From NCBI RefSeq assembly GCF_003996965.1, contig NZ_QWDM01000012.1, forward strand, positions 1-64,000: a stretch of 64,000 nucleotides of DNA, given 5' to 3'. Made by a program: the position numbers and the translations under genes. The stretch comes from Flavobacterium cupreum (GTDB lineage: Bacteria; Bacteroidota; Bacteroidia; Flavobacteriales; Flavobacteriaceae). The notes below the pieces were generated by a model, which saw only the letters and a program-made list of their open reading frames with translations, was not told the DNA's origin and did no database searches. Shown here one piece after another: positions 57,833 to 64,000 of this stretch (positions within the stretch are counted from its first letter, which is position 1; every line of letters begins with the position of its first letter).

Positions 57833-58744
57833 ATGAACAACTTTATTCTCATATTTTTCTTCCTGGCTTTAGGTTTGCTTTTGCAAAGAATAAAGCAGTT
57901 TCCGGTGCATATCTACAAGCATTTAAACAAAATTGTCATTTATTTTTGCCTGCCCGCTATTACCTTATATCACATTCCAAAAATAAAATGGAATCCGGAA
58001 TTATTGTTTCCAATAGGAGCAGGCTGGATTAGTTTTCTGTTGGCTTTTATATTTTTTCATTTTTTAGGAAAGCGGCTGGGCTGGTCGAATAAACTGATTG
58101 GCTGCATGATCCTAACCGCAGGATTAAGTAACAGTTCCTTTCTGGGTTATCCGATAATTGAAGCCTTATTTGGGAAAAAAGGATTGGAAACAGCAGTTCT
58201 TGTCGATCAGCCGGGAACCTTTGTCGTAGTTTCGACCTTGGGTGTTTTCGTAGCAGCTTTTTATTCTAAGGGAAGTCCCGACACGTTCGGTATTATAAAA
58301 AAAGTGGCTCTTTTTCCACCTTTCCTGACTTTCGTTTTTGCCTGCCTGATGAATGTTTTTCAGTTTGAATTTAACGGTGATTTACAGTTTGTTTTATTGA
58401 AAATTGGAAGTTTTGTCACGCCTTTAGCGCTGCTTTCAGTTGGATTGCAGCTTACGTTTGACCGGAAAAGCAAACACTGGAAATTTTTGCAGCTGGGACT
58501 TCTTTATAAATTAATTCTGGCTCCTCTGGTAATCCTGATTTTATATGTTTTGATCTTACAACAGCATTCTGAGGCAATTAAAATAACCATCATGGAAATG
58601 GCGATGGCACCGATGATCACCGGCGCAATTTTGGCCTCGACTTACGGATTAAAACCTAAATTAAGCAGCATGATGATTGGTTTCGGAATACCGGTTTCCT
58701 TCGTAACTCTTGCGCTGTGGTATTTTATCGTTATTTTTATATAA
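57833..58744 (+). CDS. AEC family transporter
   Basis: 303 residues, about ten hydrophobic helices in two halves. GLSNSSFLGYPIIEALFG is the conserved crossover region of auxin-efflux-carrier-like permeases, and a second one lies near ALLSVGLQLTF. Located in the inner membrane. Family substrates include malonate and other carboxylates, but none is suggested here. It diverges from the Rrf2 gene. Confidence 0.88.
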   Translation: MNNFILIFFFLALGLLLQRIKQFPVHIYKHLNKIVIYFCLPAITLYHIPKIKWNPELLFPIGAGWISFLLAFIFFHFLGKRLGWSNKLIGCMILTAGLSNSSFLGYPIIEALFGKKGLETAVLVDQPGTFVVVSTLGVFVAAFYSKGSPDTFGIIKKVALFPPFLTFVFACLMNVFQFEFNGDLQFVLLKIGSFVTPLALLSVGLQLTFDRKSKHWKFLQLGLLYKLILAPLVILILYVLILQQHSEAIKITIMEMAMAPMITGAILASTYGLKPKLSSMMIGFGIPVSFVTLALWYFIVIFI

Positions 58745-58894
58745 ATTTTACCCTTAATTGGAGTCTTAGCTTACTTTCTGCCAAACATTCAAAAGAAAAA
58801 TAATTTATTCTCTTAAAATTGATAGAAAAGGTAGAGTTTAGTTTTTTTTAACTATTTTTTTATTAATTTTAGAGGAACTAAAAAACTTTAAATT

Positions 58895-59533
58895 ATGTCA
58901 ACATTACGATTAGGCGATATAGCTCCGGATTTTCAGGCCGAAACAACAGAAGGAACAATCCATTTTCATGAATGGTTAGGGGATTCATGGGGCGTCTTAT
59001 TTTCGCATCCTGCAGATTTTACTCCGGTTTGTACCACTGAATTAGGTACTGTTGCCAATTATGTTCCTGAGTTTACAAAAAGAAATACAAAGGTAATAGC
59101 ATTAAGCGTTGATGGTCTGGAGTCCCACAAAGAGTGGATTAAAGACATTAACGAAACTCAAAATACAACGGTTAACTTTCCGATAATCGCTGATGAAGAT
59201 AAAAAGATCGCAACTTTATATGACATGTTACACCCAAACGCCAGTGAGAAATTTACGGTGCGTTCGGTTTTTGTAATTGGTCCTGACAAAAAAATAAAAT
59301 TAACATTGACTTATCCGGCTTCTACAGGAAGAAATTTTGAAGAACTGCTTCGTGTTATCGATAGTTTGCAATTAACTGCAGATTACAGCGTGGCAACTCC
59401 TGCAAACTGGAAAGACGGAGAAGATGTGGTCATTACACCAGCAGTTCCGGATAGCGATATTCCGGCGAAATTCCCAAAAGGGCATACGCCAATCAAACCA
59501 TATTTACGAATGACTCCGCAACCTAATAAGTAA
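58895..59533 (+). CDS. 1-Cys peroxiredoxin (Prx6 type)
   Basis: 212 residues. The peroxidatic Cys 46 lies in HPADFTPVCTTELG, with the conserved Arg in SVFVIGPDKKIK's preceding VRSV. The C-terminal extension VATPANWKDGEDVVI followed by FPKGHTPIKPYLRMTP is typical of the Prx6 subfamily. A second (resolving) Cys is absent. It reduces peroxides in the cytoplasm. Single gene; no promoter element was recognised. Confidence 0.93.
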   Translation: MSTLRLGDIAPDFQAETTEGTIHFHEWLGDSWGVLFSHPADFTPVCTTELGTVANYVPEFTKRNTKVIALSVDGLESHKEWIKDINETQNTTVNFPIIADEDKKIATLYDMLHPNASEKFTVRSVFVIGPDKKIKLTLTYPASTGRNFEELLRVIDSLQLTADYSVATPANWKDGEDVVITPAVPDSDIPAKFPKGHTPIKPYLRMTPQPNK

Positions 59534-59536
59534 GGA

Positions 59537-59633
59537 GCTGAGGTTCTGAGATACTAAGGTTCTAGTTTTTCCATTGTGAAAACTTAGAACCTTTTTCTTT
59601 TACTCAGTACCTTAGAACCTTAGCCTCTTAGGA
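59537..59633. repeat. Period-8 fold-back array abutting the antiporter stop
   Basis: GAGGTTCTGAGATACTAAGG units on the left and TTAGAACC, TTAGCCTC, TTAGGATC units on the right are reverse complements of each other and in 8-base phase. The stop TTA of the minus-strand antiporter gene lies in register. Confidence 0.75.
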
Positions 59634-61862
59634 TCTTAACAAATCAGACATTCTTTTTTTGTCTCCAACTACCCAAAGAATATCATTTTTCTCCAGGACT
59701 AAACTGGATTCCGGATTAAGTATCCTGTTTCCGTTTCGCTCAATTCCGACCACCATTCCGTTTGTCTTCGATCTGAATTGACCAATAGATTTTTGAATAA
59801 ATTCTTCCTGGGAAACTTCGAGCTGGCGTAACACTATATTGGCCTCTTCTACTTTTGCAGGAGCTTCCATTTCATTTTGATTCAGAAACTTTGTAAATTC
59901 GGTTACCTGGGCGTCGGTACCAATAACACAGATTTCATCACCGGGAAAAAGGCGTTCGTTTTTGGTTGGAATTGGTATAGTGACCTCTCCACGTTTTATA
60001 TAAGCAATATTGATTCCTAATTGCTCCCTGATTCTTAATTCTTCCAGCGTTTTGCCTGCCAGATTCGATTCTTTTCCAATATCAAAAAATGACATGTGGC
60101 CGTCCCATGGCATTAAGTTGGCATATCTTCTGTCAATTTTTTTGTTTTCACGATCGTTCAGATTCTTTAAAAAGTGATTTTCTATTTTATGGTATTGTTC
60201 GTTCAGCTTTTTAGGGAAGATCTGATAGGCTCCAATAGCAATCACCAAAGCAATCAAAGCGATTAACGGAGAGAAGAAAATATTCAGTAAAAAACCAACA
60301 AAGAACAGACCAAGGCTCATTCTAATCAGAATCAGCATCAAAAGGGCACCTCTGTATTTTCGTTCTGACCATAATTCTTCTACTTCTTCTACTGCAATGC
60401 GTCGCAGCGAAAGGGCCCATAAAAAAGGAGCAATTATAATCAGGGTGATCAGTGCGGCCAGTGTATTTCCAAAGCGCGTATCCACTACCAGTGGTGCTAC
60501 AAATTTTGAAGACAGTAAAATCACTGCGACAATAACAATAGTATGCAGAACAATCTGAATAATATAGGCATGAAGCACTTTTTGCCAGGTGCTGACCGAT
60601 TTTATGGCCTGGGCATTTACACTATATCGGTTGATATTTTTGACCCATTTTTTCGGAAGCTTTCGTTCCAGGATTTCTGAAAACGGAACAGCGTATTTCA
60701 CCATGAACGGAGTGGTAAAAGTAGTAACGGCAGAAACCGCAACGACTACCGGATATAAAAACGAACTTGTCACATTTAAGGTCATTCCAAGTGTGGCAAT
60801 AATAAACGAGAACTCACCAATCTGAGACAAACTCATTCCGGTTTGTACGGACTGTTTTAAAGGCTGTCCCGCTAATAAAGCGCCAATAGTAGAACTAACC
60901 GACTGGCCAACGATCGTGAGCAGGGTTAAGATCGCAACCGGAACAGCATGTTCATAAAGCATTTTCGGGTCTATTAACATTCCGACTGATACAAAAAAGA
61001 TAGCGCCAAATAAATCCTTAACGGGTTTTATTAAATGTTCGATATGTTCGGCCTGAGTAGTTTCAGCAATGATGGATCCCATTATAAAAGCACCTAAGGC
61101 AGGAGAGAAACCAACATTAGACGCAAAACTTACCATCATTAAGCACAAGGCAAGGGAGATAATAAGCAGCATTTCGTCTGTCAGTAGATGTTTGGCTTTT
61201 TTAAGAAGTGTCGGAATAAAAAAGATACCGCCCACAAACCAGGCTGTTAGAAAGAAAATCAACTTTAGAACCGACATCATTAATTCACTTCCTGAAAATT
61301 GCTGGCTTACGGCAATGGTCGAAAGTAAAACCATCATTAAAATAGCCACAATATCCTGTACGATTAGGGAGCCGATCACAATTCCGGCAAATTTCTGCGC
61401 TTTTACACCAAGTTCATCAAAGGTTTTTAAGATAATTGTAGTGGAAGAAATAGATAAAATGACACCCAGAAAAATACTGTCCATCTGCGACCAGTCCATC
61501 CATTGTCCGGCGAGATAACCAATAATTACCATGGTGATAATCTGTGTGATGGCGGTAATAGAGGCGGTTCCGCCGACTTTCATTAGTTTTTTAAAACTAA
61601 ATTCGAGTCCAAGGCTAAAGAGGAGAATAATTACTCCGATTTCTGCCCAGACTTCAACGCTTTTCATTTCTGTAATGGAAGGAAAGAAATCAAAATGGTT
61701 TCCTGCCAGAAATCCGGCAATCAAATATCCTAAAACAAGAGGCTGTTTCATTTTTTTAAATAACAGCACAGCAATTCCGGCGGTAATCAGAATCAATCCG
61801 AGGTCGCTGATTAAAGGTTGTAAATGGTGTGTAGTTGCGGCAGCGGCGTTTAAGGTAATCAT
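59628..61862 (-). CDS. CPA2 cation/proton antiporter with two RCK_C domains
   Basis: 744 residues. A KefB/KefC-type core of about 12-13 helices spans residues 15-400 (LITAGIAVLLFKKMKQPLVL; GLEFSFKKLMKVGGTAS; SPALGAFIMGSIIAETTQ). It is followed by four further helices near 420-560. The cytoplasmic end holds two RCK_C domains (about 590-650: FPGDEICVIGTDAQVTEFTK; about 665-740: ILNPESSLVLEKNDILWVVG). The NAD-binding RCK_N domain found in KefB and KefC is absent. Probable potassium or sodium/proton exchange; ion specificity is inferred. Confidence 0.9.
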   Translation of the reverse strand: MITLNAAAATTHHLQPLISDLGLILITAGIAVLLFKKMKQPLVLGYLIAGFLAGNHFDFFPSITEMKSVEVWAEIGVIILLFSLGLEFSFKKLMKVGGTASITAITQIITMVIIGYLAGQWMDWSQMDSIFLGVILSISSTTIILKTFDELGVKAQKFAGIVIGSLIVQDIVAILMMVLLSTIAVSQQFSGSELMMSVLKLIFFLTAWFVGGIFFIPTLLKKAKHLLTDEMLLIISLALCLMMVSFASNVGFSPALGAFIMGSIIAETTQAEHIEHLIKPVKDLFGAIFFVSVGMLIDPKMLYEHAVPVAILTLLTIVGQSVSSTIGALLAGQPLKQSVQTGMSLSQIGEFSFIIATLGMTLNVTSSFLYPVVVAVSAVTTFTTPFMVKYAVPFSEILERKLPKKWVKNINRYSVNAQAIKSVSTWQKVLHAYIIQIVLHTIVIVAVILLSSKFVAPLVVDTRFGNTLAALITLIIIAPFLWALSLRRIAVEEVEELWSERKYRGALLMLILIRMSLGLFFVGFLLNIFFSPLIALIALVIAIGAYQIFPKKLNEQYHKIENHFLKNLNDRENKKIDRRYANLMPWDGHMSFFDIGKESNLAGKTLEELRIREQLGINIAYIKRGEVTIPIPTKNERLFPGDEICVIGTDAQVTEFTKFLNQNEMEAPAKVEEANIVLRQLEVSQEEFIQKSIGQFRSKTNGMVVGIERNGNRILNPESSLVLEKNDILWVVGDKKRMSDLLRS

Positions 61863-62046
61863 ATAAGGAGGTGTTTTTCCAGGAGCTTAATCCAGTTTTC
61901 CATTCCAGGCTTTTACTCAAAACAACCCTTTTTTTGTAACCGTCAGAGCAGCTTTCGATTGTCGCTCTGTAACAGTCAAAAAAAGAACATTTTTTTCACA
62001 AAAGGCTTTTTATTTCAATCCGGACTAACTTCCTATGGTATTTAAT
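61863..62046. other. Gap between the antiporter gene and purB terminator
   Basis: No gene or recognised element seen in these 184 bases apart from a short TCAGAGCAGCTTTCGATTG stretch with GC content above the surrounding sequence. Confidence 0.5.
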
Positions 62047-62079
62047 AAAAAAAGCTATCGATAAAGATAGCTTTTTTTG
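62047..62079 (-). terminator. Terminator downstream of purB
   Basis: AAAAAAAGCTATC pairs with GATAGCTTTTTTT across a GATAAA loop; perfect stem with flanking runs. Confidence 0.8.
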
Positions 62080-62100
62080 AGAGAATATTTTGTGTTTTGT

Positions 62101-63447
62101 TTAGATTCCGACGTAATTAGCAGGTGTTATTGCCATTAATTCGGCTCTTACAGCATCAGAAACTTCTAAAGTCGCAATAAAATTATGAATTGCTTTTTTG
62201 TCAATTGCTTCATTTGTCCGGGTCAGGCCTTTTAAAGCTTCGTAAGGATTCGGATACGCTTCACGACGCAAAATGGTCTGAATTGCCTCAGCTACAACGG
62301 CCCAGTTTTTTTCTAAATCTTCAGCAAATTTAGCTTCGTTCAGAAGTAATTTGTTCAAACCTTTCAGGGAAGCTTCAAAAGCAATAATAGTGTGTCCGAT
62401 CGGAACGCCAATATTACGGAGCACCGTACTGTCAGTCAAATCACGCTGTAATCTTGAGATTGGTAATTTAGCCGATAAATGCTCAAAAATAGCATTTGCT
62501 ATTCCTAAGTTTCCTTCAGAGTTTTCAAAATCAATCGGGTTTACTTTATGTGGCATAGCCGATGAACCAATTTCACCTTCTTTGATTTTTTGTTTGAAAT
62601 AATCCATCGAAACATACGTCCAGATGTCACGGTCCAAATCGATAATGATTGTATTGATTCTTTTTAAAGCATCAAAAAAAGCGGCAAAATGATCGTAATG
62701 CTCAATTTGTGTGGTTGGAAAGGAATGGTGTAAGCCAAGGCCTGTTTCAACAAATTTGCTTCCGAACTGTTTCCAGTCGATTTGCGGATAGGCTACATGA
62801 TGTGCGTTGTAATTTCCGGTCGCCCCGCCAAATTTAGCTGCAAACGGAACGTTGAACAACAGACGAAGCTGCTCTTCCAAACGCTCCACGAAAACCAGAA
62901 TTTCCTTTCCTAAACGGGTAGGGGAAGCCGGCTGTCCGTGTGTACGCGCCAACATCGGAATGGCTGCCCATTCTGTGCTTAATTCTTTTAATTTTGAAAT
63001 TAAAGAAATTAAGGACGGCATATAAACCTGCTCAAAAGCTTCTTTTGTAGAAAGCGGAATCGCAGTGTTGTTAATATCCTGAGAAGTTAATCCGAAGTGA
63101 ATGAATTCTTTGTATTGAGATAAACCCAGTTTTTCAAAAGCATCCTTAATAAAATACTCCACTGCTTTTACATCGTGATTGGTCACTTTTTCTGTTTCTT
63201 TGATCCAAAGGGCATCTTCAGTAGAAAAGTTTTTATAGATGTTACGCAAACTGTCAAATAAATTCGGGTTTACGTCTTTTAGCTGTGGTAATGGCACTTC
63301 GCACAAGGCAATAAAGTATTCAATTTCAACCAGTACACGGTATTTGATTAAGGCTTCTTCAGAGAAAAAAGGCGCTAATGAAAGGGTTTTACTTCTATAT
63401 CTTCCGTCAATTGGAGAAATAGCATTCAATTCGTTTAAAGTAGTCAT
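62101..63447 (-). CDS. purB: Adenylosuccinate lyase
   Basis: Purine-synthesis lyase releasing fumarate from SAICAR and adenylosuccinate; 448 residues. The N-terminus (LNAISPIDGRYRSKTLSLAP) matches the bacterial form. The His general acid lies in ARTHGQPASPTRLGKE, the signature loop is EIGSSAMPHKVNPIDFEN, and LTSQDIN is in the active site. Normal length. It is followed by the terminator at 62047. Confidence 0.96.
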   Translation of the reverse strand: MTTLNELNAISPIDGRYRSKTLSLAPFFSEEALIKYRVLVEIEYFIALCEVPLPQLKDVNPNLFDSLRNIYKNFSTEDALWIKETEKVTNHDVKAVEYFIKDAFEKLGLSQYKEFIHFGLTSQDINNTAIPLSTKEAFEQVYMPSLISLISKLKELSTEWAAIPMLARTHGQPASPTRLGKEILVFVERLEEQLRLLFNVPFAAKFGGATGNYNAHHVAYPQIDWKQFGSKFVETGLGLHHSFPTTQIEHYDHFAAFFDALKRINTIIIDLDRDIWTYVSMDYFKQKIKEGEIGSSAMPHKVNPIDFENSEGNLGIANAIFEHLSAKLPISRLQRDLTDSTVLRNIGVPIGHTIIAFEASLKGLNKLLLNEAKFAEDLEKNWAVVAEAIQTILRREAYPNPYEALKGLTRTNEAIDKKAIHNFIATLEVSDAVRAELMAITPANYVGI

Positions 63448-63525
63448 TGTTTTGTTGTTTGTTCGAAAGGTGCAAATATAAACAGAATTTGGGGATTAGA
63501 AGGCATCAAAACTGGCAATTGTATT

Positions 63526-64000
63526 TTAAATTGATTTTAAACGGTCTCTTAAAATCGCCACTCCTTCAGAAGCAATTTCAGGAATGATTTCTACTTTATT
63601 CTGAATATTCGGAATTGCAATCGGCTTGGGATCAATATAAAAAACCGGAGTATCGCTATAGGTGTAAGAAATCAGTCCGGCAGCGGGATAGACCTGCAGA
63701 GAGGTTCCGATTACGGCAAAATAATCTGCTTCTTCCACTATTTTAATCGCTTCCTCCAGAGCAGGGACTTCTTCGCCAAACCAGACAATATGCGGACGCA
63801 GCTGATGGCCGTTTGCATCAAAATCCCCGGTAAACAAATCCTCTTGCCAGTCTAAAATCAGATTTTTGTTCTGCGTACTTCTTACTTTCAGCAGTTCGCC
63901 ATGCAGGTGCAATACTTGGGTGCTTCCGGCGCGCTCGTGCAAATCGTCTACGTTCTGCGTAATGATATGCACCTCAAAATCCTGTTCTAATTCGGCTAAA
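63526..64000 (-). CDS. NAD-dependent sirtuin (Sir2), C-terminal part, truncated by the window end
   Basis: The visible 158 or so residues run off the right edge; the Met at 63972 lies in the middle of the fold and is not the start. HIITQNVDDLHERAG, VLHLHGEL with the catalytic His, RPHIVWFGEEVPAL and IGTSLQVYPAA mark a class III, CobB-like deacylase. The segment between His and RPHIVWFGE contains no cysteine, whereas most sirtuins have four zinc ligands there. The N-terminal NAD-binding Gly-rich loop is outside the window. Confidence 0.9.
   Translation of the reverse strand, partial: LAELEQDFEVHIITQNVDDLHERAGSTQVLHLHGELLKVRSTQNKNLILDWQEDLFTGDFDANGHQLRPHIVWFGEEVPALEEAIKIVEEADYFAVIGTSLQVYPAAGLISYTYSDTPVFYIDPKPIAIPNIQNKVEIIPEIASEGVAILRDRLKSI

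Noticed and set aside
63526..63972. Sirtuin start at the Met at 63972
   Set aside because: The Met lies after the NAD-binding fold expected of a sirtuin, directly before ITQNVD; the gene must begin beyond the window.

Overview
The window looks like chromosome of a Flavobacterium-type member of the Bacteroidota. It is AT-rich. Many genes lack an evident Shine-Dalgarno sequence and are preceded instead by the Bacteroidota -7 promoter element TAnnTTTG. Family content fits: PafA alkaline phosphatase, a roughly 480-residue GAPDH, split methylmalonyl-CoA mutase, an ECF sigma/anti-sigma pair linked to TonB-plug domains, and many SPI lipoproteins. I see no prophage, IS transposase, CRISPR array, rRNA operon or conjugation genes. 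It is mostly housekeeping sequence with small accessory islands and unusually rich intergenic repeats.

Layout. 1-900: intergenic repeat array. 936-6.2 kb: pafA, ald with a divergent Lrp-type regulator, gap. 6.2-11.8 kb: HtrA protease, then a cell-wall group (dapF, GNAT, mltG, DUF2279 protein, lytic transglycosylase-like protein). 11.9-16.5 kb (minus): udk, FtsB/DivIC-like protein, mutA, mutB. 16.9-22.2 kb (minus): dienoyl-CoA reductase-like SDR, aminotransferase, secreted TonB C-domain protein, RsmI-like methylase, LMW phosphatase, dnaA. 22.4-29.8 kb: thioesterase, YigZ, HAD, ribD, GNAT, prmC, a MacB-type permease, hisS. 30-38.7 kb: tRNA-Trp, grpE-dnaJ, a NatA/NatB-like ABC exporter, an HTH-less NtrC-type response regulator, a one-domain DEAD-like protein, DUF2007, Cof-type HAD, GNAT. 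38.8-50.6 kb: the most accessory part, with orphan secreted or lipoproteins, mtaB, SDR, a scramblase-like protein, the ECF sigma/anti-sigma/plug trio, a partially duplicated propeller-like gene with an inserted small gene, PPK2 and an outer-membrane barrel. 50.7-64 kb: MATE pump, LTA-synthase-like sulfatase, lipoprotein, meaB, a Rrf2/NAD(P)-binding pair, AEC transporter, 1-Cys peroxiredoxin, CPA2 antiporter, purB and a truncated sirtuin.

Functional links. mutA/mutB make methylmalonyl-CoA mutase; its chaperone GTPase MeaB lies 40 kb away. GrpE and DnaJ are the co-chaperones of DnaK. DapF, MltG and the transglycosylase-like protein all concern peptidoglycan. The Lrp-type protein probably controls ald. 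The Rrf2 regulator probably controls itself and the neighbouring oxidoreductase through a shared ATGTTACA-type site.

The most notable signals are: (i) degenerate period 6-8 arrays, often folding back on themselves, that fill gaps between genes and abut start or stop codons; (ii) a repeat family with conserved flanks around hairpins of different sequence; (iii) 20-21 bp-period direct repeats upstream of genes for exported or membrane proteins; (iv) an anti-sigma factor whose exported part ends in a TonB-receptor-plug-like domain, next to a second barrel-less plug protein; (v) a small unknown gene sitting between two copies of a neighbour's 3' end; (vi) several proteins missing expected domains (an NtrC-type regulator without HTH, a DEAD protein without its second half, DnaJ with half a zinc finger, a sirtuin without zinc cysteines). 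No database search was possible, so family names rest on recognised motifs.
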